Origin: Herminiimonas sp. KBW02
Lineage (GTDB): Bacteria; Pseudomonadota; Gammaproteobacteria; Burkholderiales; Burkholderiaceae_D
Direction: 5' to 3'
Assembly: GCF_003852535.1 (NCBI RefSeq)
Contig: NZ_QAJP01000008.1
Location: forward strand, 130,013 to 194,012
DNA length: 64,000 nucleotides
Shown: positions 54,546 to 63,627 of the stretch, piece after piece
Layout: every line of letters begins with the position of its first letter
Numbering within the stretch: position 1 is the stretch's first letter
Notes under the pieces: model-generated
Seen by the model: only the letters and a program-made list of their open reading frames with translations
What the model was told of the DNA's origin: nothing
Databases searched by the model: none
Position numbers and translations under genes: made by a program

Positions 54546-56335
54546 TTCTCATCCACTTGTAGAATTGCCAGGAACGCTTCCTGCGGAATCTCTACCGAGC
54601 CCACTTGCTTCATGCGTTTCTTACCAGCTTTTTGTTTTTCCAGCAGCTTGCGTTTACGGCTGATATCACCGCCATAACATTTCGCCAAAACGTTTTTACG
54701 CAGCGCTTTCACGTTTTCACGCGAAATAATGTTGGCGCCAATAGCAGCCTGAATCGCGACGTCAAACATTTGACGCGGAATCAGCTCGCGCATCTTGGCA
54801 GCTACTGCACGTCCGCGATACTGACTGTTGGCACGATGCACGATGATCGCCAGCGCATCGACCTTCTCGCTATTGATCAACATATCGACCTTGACCACAT
54901 CGGACGAGCGATATTCCTTGAACTCGTAATCCATGGATGCGTAACCGCGCGAGGTGGACTTCAGCTTGTCGAAGAAGTCGAGCACAATCTCCGCCATCGG
55001 CATTTCATAGATCAGCTTGACCTGCTTGCCGTGGTAGCTCATGTCCATCTGGATACCGCGCTTTTGCGTACACAGCGTAATCACCGAGCCGACATATTCC
55101 TGCGGCATGTAGAGATTGACGGTGACGATGGGTTCACGGATTTCTTCGATTTTCGAAGGATCAGGCATCTTGGACGGGTTATCCACCATCAGGATGGAAC
55201 CGTCGCGCAAGACCACTTCGTAAATAACGGTAGGTGCCGTTGTAATGAGATCCATATCGAACTCGCGTTCGAGACGTTCCTGCACGATTTCCATATGCAG
55301 CAAACCAAGGAAACCGCAGCGGAAGCCGAAGCCCAGCGCCTGCGATACTTCCGGTTCGTACATTAACGCTGCATCGTTCAGCTTCAGTTTTTCCAGCGAG
55401 TCGCGCAAAGCGTCGTACTGGTTGGCTTCGACCGGGAACAGACCCGCAAACACTTGCGGCTGCACTTCCTTGAAACCTGGCAATGGCGCGGCCGCCGGAC
55501 GGCTGACCAGGGTCACGGTATCGCCGACCTTGGCTGCTTTGAGCTCTTTGATACCAGCGATAATGAAACCTACCTGGCCAGCGGTCAGTGTGTCACGCGA
55601 AATCGATTTAGGCGTGAAGACGCCGACACTTTCAACCAGATGCTGCGATTCGCTGGCCATCAGCAAAATTTTGTCTTTCGGACGCAAGGTACCGTTCATC
55701 ACGCGTACCAGCATGACCACACCGACATAGTTGTCGAACCATGAGTCAACGATCAAAGCCTGCAACGGCGCATCCGCATCGCCCTTAGGCGGCGGCACCT
55801 TGGTGATCAATGACTCCAGCACGTCTTGCACGCCGAGGCCGGTTTTGGCCGAGCAATGCACGGCCTCGCTGGCGTCAATCCCGATCACTTCTTCGATTTC
55901 TGCAGTCGCGTTGGCCGGATCGGCGGATGGCAAATCGATCTTATTCAGAACCGGCACCACTTCCACGCCAAGGTCCAGCGCGGTATAGCAGTTCGCCACG
56001 GTTTGCGCTTCCACGCCTTGCGACGCATCCACTACCAGCAAAGCACCCTCGCAAGCGGACAGCGAGCGGCTGACTTCGTAGCTGAAATCGACGTGACCCG
56101 GCGTATCAATCAGGTTCAGGTTGTACACCTGGCCGTCGCGCGCCTTGTACATCAGGGCCGCAGTCTGCGCCTTGATGGTAATGCCACGCTCACGTTCAAT
56201 GTCCATGGAATCAAGGACTTGCGCCTCCATTTCGCGATCAGACAAGCCGCCGCACAATTGAATAATGCGGTCGGCAAGAGTCGATTTACCGTGGTCGATA
56301 TGGGCGATGATGGAAAAATTGCGAATGTTGTTCAT
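54542..56335 (-). CDS. lepA: elongation factor 4 (LepA)
   Basis: Ribosome-bound GTPase linked to translation fidelity and back-translocation or initiation. G1 [14 protein letters not shown], the switch region [12 protein letters not shown]3 DTPGHVDF and G4 LNKIDLPSA. The LepA-specific C-terminal domain begins around [17 protein letters not shown] and includes the conserved [24 protein letters not shown]. 597 residues, full length. Confidence 0.97.
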   Translation of the reverse strand: MNNIRNFSIIAHIDHGKSTLADRIIQLCGGLSDREMEAQVLDSMDIERERGITIKAQTAALMYKARDGQVYNLNLIDTPGHVDFSYEVSRSLSACEGALLVVDASQGVEAQTVANCYTALDLGVEVVPVLNKIDLPSADPANATAEIEEVIGIDASEAVHCSAKTGLGVQDVLESLITKVPPPKGDADAPLQALIVDSWFDNYVGVVMLVRVMNGTLRPKDKILLMASESQHLVESVGVFTPKSISRDTLTAGQVGFIIAGIKELKAAKVGDTVTLVSRPAAAPLPGFKEVQPQVFAGLFPVEANQYDALRDSLEKLKLNDAALMYEPEVSQALGFGFRCGFLGLLHMEIVQERLEREFDMDLITTAPTVIYEVVLRDGSILMVDNPSKMPDPSKIEEIREPIVTVNLYMPQEYVGSVITLCTQKRGIQMDMSYHGKQVKLIYEMPMAEIVLDFFDKLKSTSRGYASMDYEFKEYRSSDVVKVDMLINSEKVDALAIIVHRANSQYRGRAVAAKMRELIPRQMFDVAIQAAIGANIISRENVKALRKNVLAKCYGGDISRKRKLLEKQKAGKKRMKQVGSVEIPQEAFLAILQVDEK

Positions 56336-56353
56336 TAACCAAGTGACAATTAC

Positions 56354-56398
56354 AAAAAAAGCGCTCCATGCTGGGATGTTTTCCCCAAGCGAGCGCCT
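56354..56398 (-). terminator. terminator of the glutaredoxin-like gene
   Basis: Inverted repeat GCGCTC/GAGCGC (56361-56366 and 56391-56396) with additional inner pairing, followed on the minus strand by seven T. It lies between the glutaredoxin-like gene and lepA, about 160 bp after the former. Confidence 0.6.
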
Positions 56399-56554
56399 TG
56401 TTACAGAGGGATGACGGCCACGGCATTTTACCGGATTTCAGAGGGGAAATCCCGGAAATTCCCCGCTTCGGCGTTTGGTGTGACAATTTCGTGCGAAATA
56501 AGATTCCCCCGCCAACGTTTCATCCTCCATCACCACCCAGGCTACTCATACCGT

Positions 56555-56809
56555 TTATGAATGTGCAACAAAGGCACGAACGGCAGCCTCGTCCAGAAAA
56601 TAGTGGCAAAGCTGTTGCGTCGCCTGCCCTTCCTTATGACCCAGCAGCACCGGCACCAATTCATCGTATTGCGCGACCAAGGCGTCATCCGCATCGACAT
56701 CCAGCACCTGAATCGGATAGGTATCCGGCCCGAGCAAAGTCTGCAGTGCCTGCAGCATGTCTTCGCACAGGTGGCAGTAGGAACGCGAATAAAGTGTGAA
56801 GTGAATCAA
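56555..56809 (-). CDS. glutaredoxin-like protein (DUF836)
   Basis: 84-residue thioredoxin-fold protein with a CxxC redox centre in LYSRSYCHLCEDMLQ (about residues 12-15) and a cis-proline region YDELVPVLL. This small glutaredoxin-like family is regularly found next to mucD and lepA in betaproteobacteria. It starts 70 bp after mucD ends, with a hairpin terminator between, so it may have its own promoter. Cytoplasmic; partner unknown. Confidence 0.87.
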   Translation of the reverse strand: MIHFTLYSRSYCHLCEDMLQALQTLLGPDTYPIQVLDVDADDALVAQYDELVPVLLGHKEGQATQQLCHYFLDEAAVRAFVAHS

Positions 56810-56825
56810 GGCTGACCTTCGCAGG

Positions 56826-56862
56826 CAAAAGAAAAGGCTGCAAGCTTTTCAGCAGGCAGCCT
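56826..56862 (-). terminator. terminator after mucD
   Basis: 7-bp stem AGGCTGC/GCAGCCT (56835-56841 and 56856-56862) followed on the minus strand by TTTTCTTTT, 17 bp past the mucD stop codon. Confidence 0.55.
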
Positions 56863-56879
56863 CATCGTCGTTAGCTGGC

Positions 56880-58364
56880 TTACTGGGCCAGAGGTTTGAT
56901 CGTCACGAATTGTGAAGAGTCACCGCGACGCACCAGCAGCAAAGTGGTTTTCTTGGTATCCAGCTTCGCTACCAGGCCATTGAATTGACGGGCATCCTTG
57001 ATGTCGGTGTTGTTCAGGCGCAGGATGATGTCGCCGGCACGCAAGCCGGCACGCGCTGCAGCACCTTCCGTCGCTTCAAGCAAGATACCGCCGTCTATCT
57101 TCAGCTCCTTGAGTTGCGCTGCACTCAGGTCACTGACGATCATGCCGAGCGCATTCGCTACCTGCTCAGCCTTTGGCTTCTTCTCTTCTTTCTTCACGAC
57201 TTTATCTGCTTCCAGCTCGGCCACAGTCAGGTTCAGGTCGCGCATTGCGCCCTTGCGCCATACCGAGATCACGGAACGGGTTCCTGGCTTGGTACCACCA
57301 ACCAGGCGCGGCAAATCGCTGGAGCGCTCGATGCTGACGCCATTGAATTTCAAAATCACGTCGCCCGCTTCCAGGCCACCTTTTTCAGCCGGGCCACCCG
57401 GTTCCACACGTTGCACCTGCGCACCTTGCGGACGTGGCAAACCGAGGGATTCGGCCACGTCTTTCGTGACTTCACCGATCTGCACACCAATACGACCACG
57501 TGTCACTTTACCGGTAGCGCGCAATTGATCTGCCACGCGCATCGCTTCGTCGATAGGCACCGCAAACGAGATACCCATGTAACCACCGGAGCGGCTGTAA
57601 ATTTGCGAGTTGATACCGATCACTTCACCACGCATATTGATCAACGGGCCACCCGAATTACCAGGATTGACGGCCACGTCAGTCTGGATCAGCGGCAGGT
57701 AATCACCGGTATCGCGTGCTTTCGCCGACACGATACCCGCAGTCACGGAGTTATCCAGGCCGAATGGCGAACCGATCGCGATGACCCATTCACCGACACG
57801 GATCTTGTTGGAATCACCCATAGCCAAACGCGGCAGATTGCTGCCTTCAATTTTGACGACTGCAACATCGGTACGGATATCCGCACCAATAATTTTTGCT
57901 TTGTACTCACGCTTGTCAGTCAGTGTGACGTAGACCTCGTCCGCACCATTGACGACGTGCGCATTGGTCATGACGTAACCGTCAGCGGAAATGATGAAAC
58001 CTGAACCGACGCCGCGCGGTACTTCTTCTTCCGCATCAGGCACGGCCTTGCCACGGCCACGTGGCGCAGGCTGTTGCTGGCGTGGTGGAATCGGTGCACC
58101 AAAGAAGCGGCGGAAAAATTCCTGCATTTCCTCATCTTCAGTCGCAGCATTCCCTTGCTGGCTGACCTTGGCTTTTTCCGTGGTGCGGATATTCACCACC
58201 GCCGGGCCGGTCTTTTCAACCAGGTCGGTAAAGTCTGGCAAACCGGCAACCGATGGTGCAGCTACAGCGGGCGCGACACCTGCAAGAGCAGGAATAAAGA
58301 ATGCACTCGCAACACCGAATAAAACCACGGAAAGCTTTTTGTGTACGAGAGGAATTGTTTTCAT
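56880..58364 (-). CDS. mucD: periplasmic serine protease/chaperone MucD (DegP family)
   Basis: Degrades misfolded envelope proteins and restrains the sigma-E response. A signal peptide ends near residue 36. The trypsin-like domain has catalytic triad His136 (TNAHVV), Asp166 (DIRTDVAVV) and Ser237 (PGNSGGP). Two PDZ domains follow (about 285-375 and 395-490). A Pro/Gln/Arg-rich loop at about 90-115 precedes the protease core. 494 aa. Last of the rpoE-rseA-rseB-mucD cluster, 14 bp after rseB. Confidence 0.95.
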   Translation of the reverse strand: MKTIPLVHKKLSVVLFGVASAFFIPALAGVAPAVAAPSVAGLPDFTDLVEKTGPAVVNIRTTEKAKVSQQGNAATEDEEMQEFFRRFFGAPIPPRQQQPAPRGRGKAVPDAEEEVPRGVGSGFIISADGYVMTNAHVVNGADEVYVTLTDKREYKAKIIGADIRTDVAVVKIEGSNLPRLAMGDSNKIRVGEWVIAIGSPFGLDNSVTAGIVSAKARDTGDYLPLIQTDVAVNPGNSGGPLINMRGEVIGINSQIYSRSGGYMGISFAVPIDEAMRVADQLRATGKVTRGRIGVQIGEVTKDVAESLGLPRPQGAQVQRVEPGGPAEKGGLEAGDVILKFNGVSIERSSDLPRLVGGTKPGTRSVISVWRKGAMRDLNLTVAELEADKVVKKEEKKPKAEQVANALGMIVSDLSAAQLKELKIDGGILLEATEGAAARAGLRAGDIILRLNNTDIKDARQFNGLVAKLDTKKTTLLLVRRGDSSQFVTIKPLAQ

Positions 58365-58378
58365 AAATTCAAAAATTC

Positions 58379-59395
58379 TTATTTAGACTTGAACTCAATC
58401 GAATTGGAAACCTGCTTGATCGCTGCCGCAGGCACCTCGCCCACTACCGTCAACCAATAATCGCCCTGCCGCTTGCCAACGATATTCATCGCGCCTTGCT
58501 GCATCGATCCTTCAGTCCGGCTTTGTGTACCCGACTCGATAAAGACCGAGATCGCGGCCAGTCCGTCCGAAAAAACAATCTGCGACACTTCACGCTGCGT
58601 AGGCGGAGTGTTCTCCGCTGCACTGGCAGGCGCGGTATCCGTCACCAGGCGCTTCATCTCACGTATTTTCTTGAAGCCGGGCGGAATATCCTTCACTGTC
58701 CAGCCGGACAGATTGGTTTCACTCATGACTGCATTTTCTACACGCCAGCCCTGGGTATTTGGGAAGCTCGACTTCACACGGCTAGGATCGATATGTCCGA
58801 TGGAGAGCTGGGTAAACGCGATCTGCTCGACCACATCGTTTTTCTCGTTCAGGGTCTGTGCCTTGAGCAAAAGACCGGTCGATTTATCCGCCCACAGCTT
58901 GTAGCCGTAACGCAGCTTGTCCTTGGGCTCCAGTATGATGGCTTGGCAGTCGAAACCGGCTATGCGACCAGTCTCGCCTTTTTTGAAATGGTAGTGCTCA
59001 GCCAGGTCAGCCGGATTGGCACCAAGGATGGCCGGGAAGACATCTTTGGTGACACGCTTTTCTACGCGTATCGATTTGTTTTCCGGGATGTAGCAGGCAA
59101 CCTCTTCATTGTTGCGAATGTATTCACGCGGCTTGCCATCGAGTATCTCGAGTTTCTCAAGCTCGTTCTTGCCATTGAAGATGTGCGTGATACGCGAGGT
59201 GCGTACATGATTGCCTTGCTGGTAGACGAAGGTGCCCGAGTAATTCAGCTTCTGTGCAGATGACTGGATTTTCTTCAGCCATATCTGCGTATCTTGCTGT
59301 TCGTGACCAGCGCCCGTGTCCTCCGCATAAGCGGTGAACGCCATGACGCTGGAAAAAAGCACAACGAATTTAAAAAAACCTAATGTTTGCCGCAT
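58379..59395 (-). CDS. rseB: sigma-E regulatory protein RseB/MucB
   Basis: Periplasmic protein that binds the anti-sigma factor and shields it from proteolysis until it senses mislocalised lipoprotein or LPS. The signal peptide ends near AYA-EDTG. The N-terminal LolA-like domain begins around WLKKIQSSAQKLNYSGTFVYQQGN. The smaller C-terminal domain contains GWTVKDIPPGFKKI and QIVFSDGLAAISVFIE. 338 aa. Gap of 5 bp to rseA, so tightly cotranscribed. Confidence 0.93.
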   Translation of the reverse strand: MRQTLGFFKFVVLFSSVMAFTAYAEDTGAGHEQQDTQIWLKKIQSSAQKLNYSGTFVYQQGNHVRTSRITHIFNGKNELEKLEILDGKPREYIRNNEEVACYIPENKSIRVEKRVTKDVFPAILGANPADLAEHYHFKKGETGRIAGFDCQAIILEPKDKLRYGYKLWADKSTGLLLKAQTLNEKNDVVEQIAFTQLSIGHIDPSRVKSSFPNTQGWRVENAVMSETNLSGWTVKDIPPGFKKIREMKRLVTDTAPASAAENTPPTQREVSQIVFSDGLAAISVFIESGTQSRTEGSMQQGAMNIVGKRQGDYWLTVVGEVPAAAIKQVSNSIEFKSK

Positions 59396-59400
59396 ATTTA

Positions 59401-59949
59401 TTACTTGTCTGAGTCAACAGCGAACGTAGCTGCGCGGGCATACTGCGCACTGCTGTACACAGAAGGTGAGAAGCGTTGGTGTGCCAACAGATAGTCGTCT
59501 ATGCGCGGATCGCGCAAGACTTCGCCATCCTTGCTGGCCACTGTAATCGTTTCTGGCGCTACCGCAGCCGTTACCACAGGAGTGTTGCTTGTCATCATTT
59601 GCGGTACGGTCAGGAAAGCAGCAACCGCGACGGCTGCAGCCATACCGGCCGGCATCGCAAAACGGCGGAATGCGGCATCCTTCCTGGCCACTGCTACGCG
59701 CTTCTCAGCAGGCACCATGATGGTCGGCTCCGCATCCAGCATGGCAAACATGCGGGTATTGAAATCTGCACTCAACTGCGTATTCAAATCGTCAGAACGC
59801 AGGGCGTCGCCGATTTGATGATACATATTCCACGTATCGCGCCCTTCTTCCTGGCGCAATGCAGCCAAAGCGATATCGACATGCCCATCAGACAATTCGT
59901 TATCGGCAAAAGCTGATATCTGTTCCCGCGTCATATTCATCGTATTCAT
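59401..59949 (-). CDS. rseA: sigma-E anti-sigma factor RseA
   Basis: Inner-membrane anti-sigma factor holding sigma-E inactive. The N-terminal cytoplasmic domain has the family opening MTREQISAFADNELSDG and RDTWNMYHQIGDALRSDDL. A hydrophobic segment at about 93-113 (MPAGMAAAVAVAAFLTVP) is the predicted membrane helix. The C-terminal periplasmic part ends in DDYLLAHQRFSPSVY, the binding side for RseB. ATG 59949 has GAGG a few bases upstream; a GTG overlaps just before it. 182 aa. Confidence 0.9.
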   Translation of the reverse strand: MNTMNMTREQISAFADNELSDGHVDIALAALRQEEGRDTWNMYHQIGDALRSDDLNTQLSADFNTRMFAMLDAEPTIMVPAEKRVAVARKDAAFRRFAMPAGMAAAVAVAAFLTVPQMMTSNTPVVTAAVAPETITVASKDGEVLRDPRIDDYLLAHQRFSPSVYSSAQYARAATFAVDSDK

Positions 59950-60014
59950 CACTACCTCGAAAAAATTAAGGCTACCCCTATATTTGCAGCAAAAAGCGTT
60001 TCTTTATTTATTTT

Positions 60015-60617
60015 TCACCAACGTTTATCGAGTGCCGTATCCAGCAACGGCCTTAATTTTTCCGAGATGGCTTCACGCGCCCGGAAGATCCGGCTGCGTA
60101 CCGTACCGATAGGACAACCCATCGATTCAGCTATCTCGTCGTAACTCAGTCCTTCGATCTCTCGCAAAGTAATCGCCATTCTTAACTCTTCTGGCAACTC
60201 CTCCATCGCCACATTCAAAGTCTGTGCGATTTGTTTAGTTGCCAACAACGATTCCGGTGTATTGATATCTCTTAGGTGGTCTCCGTCGTCAAAAGTTTCT
60301 GCTTCTTCGACATCTGCTTCAGTTGATGTCGGTGCACGACGACCCTGGGTGACCAAATAGTTCTTCGCGGTGTTAATTCCAATACGATATAACCAGGTAT
60401 AAAACGCCGAATCACCGCGAAATTGCGGTAATGCGCGATACGCCTTGATGAATGCTTCCTGCACTACATCTTCAGCCTCAGCCTGGTCGCGGACAAGCCG
60501 CGACACCAGTCGCATCAATTTCCGTTGGTACTTGATCACTAATAGCTCGAAAGCCTTTTTGTCGCCACGTTGTACACGCTCGACAAGTTGCTGATCAATA
60601 TCGCGTTCTGTCGTCAA
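60015..60617 (-). CDS. rpoE: RNA polymerase sigma-E factor
   Basis: Extracytoplasmic-function sigma factor directing the envelope stress regulon. Region 2 includes LVSRLVRDQAEAEDVVQEAF and FYTWLYRIGINTAKNYL. Region 4 includes LPEELRMAITLREIEGLSYDEIAESM then GTVRSRIFRAREAI. 200 aa. The start is TTG 60617 with AAGGGA (60623-60628) five bases upstream; no ATG or GTG is in frame above it. A TTG start would limit translation, fitting a factor kept at low level. Confidence 0.95.
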   Translation of the reverse strand: MTTERDIDQQLVERVQRGDKKAFELLVIKYQRKLMRLVSRLVRDQAEAEDVVQEAFIKAYRALPQFRGDSAFYTWLYRIGINTAKNYLVTQGRRAPTSTEADVEEAETFDDGDHLRDINTPESLLATKQIAQTLNVAMEELPEELRMAITLREIEGLSYDEIAESMGCPIGTVRSRIFRAREAISEKLRPLLDTALDKRW

Positions 60618-60659
60618 TCCATTCCCTTGTTATTTTGCAACACGCACGCGGCTCGCCTA

Positions 60660-60686
60660 ATTGACTGGACGAAACCTGTTTGGTTC
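60660..60686 (-). promoter_or_regulatory. candidate sigma-E-type promoter of rpoE
   Basis: On the minus strand GAACCA (60686-60681), a 16-bp spacer and TCAAT (60664-60660) resemble ECF-type -35 GAAC and -10 TCxAA elements, about 43 bp before the rpoE start. Autoregulation is common in this family. Confidence 0.35.
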
Positions 60687-60699
60687 AAAAAATTCGCAA

Positions 60700-61194
60700 C
60701 TAAATCCCGCTGGCAGGCTGCTTATCAGCGTCTGCATGCCGCATCACTATCCAGCGACAAGCGACCATTAACGCCCTGAAACTCTCTGCCGCAAGCGAAT
60801 CCGGCAATATCACCACATTATGCGTTTGCCGGGCGGCATTTTGTAGTCGTAAGAGTAACAAACCTGGCCATAAAGTCGAGTCCGGCAGCAATTCCACCAA
60901 CTCGCCCTCGCCCAACTCCCCGCCACTGCCTTCAAGCACGCTAGCCAGACGTATCTGGCCGCTACCCGATATGTGTATCTTATATATTTTTCTATTCTTT
61001 AGAGTCCGGAAAAATACATAAGACCCACATGCCATGCATATCGCGGCAAGGGTCCCCCTCACCACAACACTGACATCCTCCGCCTGCCCGAACCACAGCA
61101 CGCCGGCAGTCAAAAACGAGCTTGCGCACATAAGCATCAGCAGCCCGGCTAACAATCTGGACTGCTGCACTACGGCTGAGACCGCAATAGACAT
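60700..61194 (-). CDS. YgfX-like small membrane protein
   Basis: 164 aa with two adjacent N-terminal membrane helices (about 13-34 and 43-62). A soluble part has LPDSTLWPGLLLLRLQN and VVILPDSLAAESFRALMVACRW. The two-helix start plus the LPDSL motif is the pattern of the YgfX/CptA family, which in gammaproteobacteria is linked with SdhE. Here it lies between fabF and rpoE. The rpoE promoter lies at its 3' edge. It may be cotranscribed with rpoE from its own promoter. Confidence 0.65.
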   Translation of the reverse strand: MSIAVSAVVQQSRLLAGLLMLMCASSFLTAGVLWFGQAEDVSVVVRGTLAAICMACGSYVFFRTLKNRKIYKIHISGSGQIRLASVLEGSGGELGEGELVELLPDSTLWPGLLLLRLQNAARQTHNVVILPDSLAAESFRALMVACRWIVMRHADADKQPASGI

Positions 61195-61207
61195 GAGAGG
61201 GATAAGT

Positions 61208-61244
61208 AAAAAATCCGATTACCCTTACGGGATAATCGGATTTT
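61208..61244 (-). terminator. strong terminator of the fab operon
   Basis: 12-bp perfect stem AAAATCCGATTA/TAATCGGATTTT (61210-61221 and 61233-61244) with extra CCC/GGG pairing inside and a six-T run on the minus strand. It starts 3 bp after the fabF stop and separates fabF from the YgfX-like gene. Confidence 0.85.
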
Positions 61245-61246
61245 GA

Positions 61247-62488
61247 TCAGACTTTACCAAAAATCAAGGTACCGTTCGTACCGCCAAAACCGAAGTTATT
61301 TTTCATGGCGTACTGAATAGGAATCTCGCGCGCGGTGTTTGCGCAGTAGTCGAGATCACATTCCGGATCCTGATTGAAGATATTGATCGTAGGCGGCGAA
61401 ATCTGATGATGCAAGGCAAGTACGGTAAATACCGACTCCAAACCACCGGCACCACCGAGCAAGTGACCTGTCATCGATTTTGTCGAGTTGACTGTCAGCT
61501 TCTTCGCATGTGCGCCAAATGTGGCTTTCACTGCATCCGTTTCGTTTTTATCGCCCAATGGGGTCGACGTGCCATGCGCATTCAGGTACTGCACTTGATC
61601 GGCAGCGATTTCCGCGCTCTTCAGTGCATTCGTCATGCTGCGACGTGGGCCATCCATGTTAGGAGCAGTGATGTGATAAGCATCGCCACTCATACCGAAA
61701 CCGCACAGTTCCGCATAGATTTTTGCACCGCGTGCTTTCGCATGCTCGTACTCTTCCAGCACCATCACGCCCGCACCCTCGCCCAGGACGAAACCGTCAC
61801 GGTCTTTATCCCATGGACGGGAAGCCGTAGCAGGATCATCGTTGCGCGACGACAAAGCGCGTGCAGAAGCGAAACCACCCAGACCCAGCGGTGAAATCGT
61901 CGATTCGGCACCACCTGCAATCATGACGTCTGCATCACCGTATTCGATCATGCGACCGGCAGCGCCAATCGAATGCAAACCAGTGGTACATGCAGTCACA
62001 ATCGCCAGATTCGGGCCCTTCAGACCATAAATGATCGACAGGTGGCCGGAAATCATGTTGATGATGGACGCAGGCACAAAGAACGGGCTGATGCGACGCG
62101 GGCCGCGATTGGTCAGTTCAGCGTGGGTTTCTTCGATCAGCGGCAAACCACCGATACCGGAACCGACGATGACGCCAATACGCTCGGCATTCTCTTCCGT
62201 CACAACCAAACCGCTGTCTCGCATTGCCTGCATGCCAGCTGCCACGCCGTAGTGGATGAATGTATCCATGTGGCGCGCTTCTTTACCGGGAATGTAGTCC
62301 TCGATATTGAAGTTTTTTACTTCTCCAGCAAAATGTGTGCTGAAGGGTGTCGCATCAAACTTGGTGATGGTTGCAATGCCAGATTGCCCTGCAAGAAGCG
62401 AATTCCATGCGTCTGCGACAGTGTTGCCGACGGGAGAAATACAACCAAGACCAGTGACGACGACACGACGTTTACTAGAGCGGCTCAA
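61247..62488 (-). CDS. fabF: 3-oxoacyl-[acyl-carrier-protein] synthase II
   Basis: Elongating condensing enzyme of fatty acid synthesis. Catalytic Cys167 lies in [12 protein letters not shown]; the two His are in [15 protein letters not shown] and [24 protein letters not shown] closes the protein. 413 aa, full length. It follows acpP by 29 bp and ends at a strong terminator. Confidence 0.97.
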   Translation of the reverse strand: MSRSSKRRVVVTGLGCISPVGNTVADAWNSLLAGQSGIATITKFDATPFSTHFAGEVKNFNIEDYIPGKEARHMDTFIHYGVAAGMQAMRDSGLVVTEENAERIGVIVGSGIGGLPLIEETHAELTNRGPRRISPFFVPASIINMISGHLSIIYGLKGPNLAIVTACTTGLHSIGAAGRMIEYGDADVMIAGGAESTISPLGLGGFASARALSSRNDDPATASRPWDKDRDGFVLGEGAGVMVLEEYEHAKARGAKIYAELCGFGMSGDAYHITAPNMDGPRRSMTNALKSAEIAADQVQYLNAHGTSTPLGDKNETDAVKATFGAHAKKLTVNSTKSMTGHLLGGAGGLESVFTVLALHHQISPPTINIFNQDPECDLDYCANTAREIPIQYAMKNNFGFGGTNGTLIFGKV

Positions 62489-62517
62489 GCAATTCTCCTA
62501 GAGTCGTTCAAAACAAC

Positions 62518-62757
62518 TTACGCTTTTACGTGTGCCTTGGCGTAATCAATCGCCTGCTGCACTGTAGTGATTTTTTCGGCTTGTTCGTCAGGGATTTCCA
62601 TTTCGAATTCGTCTTCGAGCGCCATCACGAGTTCAACGGTGTCGAGCGAGTCAGCGCCCAGATCGTCAACGAAAGACGATTCGATTTTGATGTCTGCTTC
62701 GGCGACGCCCAGTTGTTCAGCGACGATTTTCTTAACGCGTTGTTCGATATCCGACAT
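62518..62757 (-). CDS. acpP: acyl carrier protein
   Basis: Small acidic four-helix carrier, 79 aa, that holds growing acyl chains on phosphopantetheine attached to Ser37 ([12 protein letters not shown]) by AcpS (49203-49595). [18 protein letters not shown] and [14 protein letters not shown] are typical. The 126-bp gap to fabG probably holds an extra promoter (TAAAAT on the minus strand at 62800-62795), as acyl carrier protein is needed in excess. Confidence 0.98.
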   Translation of the reverse strand: MSDIEQRVKKIVAEQLGVAEADIKIESSFVDDLGADSLDTVELVMALEDEFEMEIPDEQAEKITTVQQAIDYAKAHVKA

Positions 62758-62794
62758 GTTTTAACTCCAATGGGTGGTTACAGAAAGTGCGCGC

Positions 62795-62800
62795 ATTTTA
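62795..62800 (-). promoter_or_regulatory. candidate -10 element for acpP
   Basis: TAAAAT on the minus strand, 37 bp before the acpP ATG, in the only sizeable gap of the fab cluster. No clear -35 was found. Confidence 0.3.
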
Positions 62801-62883
62801 GCAGGTTTGCGCACCGAAAATTCATTTTTAGCTTTTGTCATCAAGAAACCTGAAACTTCGGCTAAAAGTGACTAATTACAAAT

Positions 62884-63627
62884 TTAGTTCATGTACATAC
62901 CGCCGTTGACATGCAACGTGGTACCAGTAATGTAACTCGCCTGAGGCGATGCAAGGAAACTCACTGCAGCAGCGATGTCTTCCGGCACGCCCAAACGTCC
63001 TAACGGAACCTGTTGCAGCAAGGCAGCAATTTGCTGCTCGCTCAGGGTTTTCGTCATATCCGTATCAATAAAACCAGGTGCGATGCAATTGACGGTAATG
63101 TTGCGGCTACCGATCTCACGTGCCAGAGCACGACTCATGCCAGCCACACCAGCCTTGGCCGCAGCGTAATTCATTTGCCCAGCGTTGCCGGACGAGCCGA
63201 CAACTGATGTTATATTGATAATACGACCAGTTTTCGCCTTCATCATGCCGCGCAATACCGCACGCGACAAGCGTCCGACCGCAGTCAGGTTGGTCGCAAT
63301 AACGCTATCCCACTCTTCGTCCTTCATGCGCATCGCCAGTTGATCCTGGGTGATGCCTGCATTATTGACGAGAATGCTGACTGCGCCGAATTCTTTCTGG
63401 ATCTCATCGATCAGTTCGACCGAACGTGCCGCGTCATTAACGTCCAGCACGACACCCTTGCCACCTGCACCCAGATACTCGGAAATCGCGCTGGCGCCGG
63501 ATTCCGACGTAGCGGTACCTATGACCTTGGCGCCCAGCTTAGCCAATTCCTGTGCAATTGCACGACCGATACCGCGCGAAGCGCCGGTTACCAGGGCGAC
63601 CTGGCCGCTCAAATCAACTGTAGTCAT
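62884..63627 (-). CDS. fabG: 3-oxoacyl-[acyl-carrier-protein] reductase
   Basis: NADPH-dependent first reduction in fatty acid elongation. Short-chain dehydrogenase fold: cofactor motif TGASRGIGRA, NNAGITQDQL, catalytic Ser in ITSVVGSSGNAGQ, YAAAKAG with Tyr and Lys, and the terminal VNGGMYMN. 247 aa. ATG overlaps the fabD stop by one base (TAATG), coupling translation. Confidence 0.97.
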   Translation of the reverse strand: MTTVDLSGQVALVTGASRGIGRAIAQELAKLGAKVIGTATSESGASAISEYLGAGGKGVVLDVNDAARSVELIDEIQKEFGAVSILVNNAGITQDQLAMRMKDEEWDSVIATNLTAVGRLSRAVLRGMMKAKTGRIINITSVVGSSGNAGQMNYAAAKAGVAGMSRALAREIGSRNITVNCIAPGFIDTDMTKTLSEQQIAALLQQVPLGRLGVPEDIAAAVSFLASPQASYITGTTLHVNGGMYMN

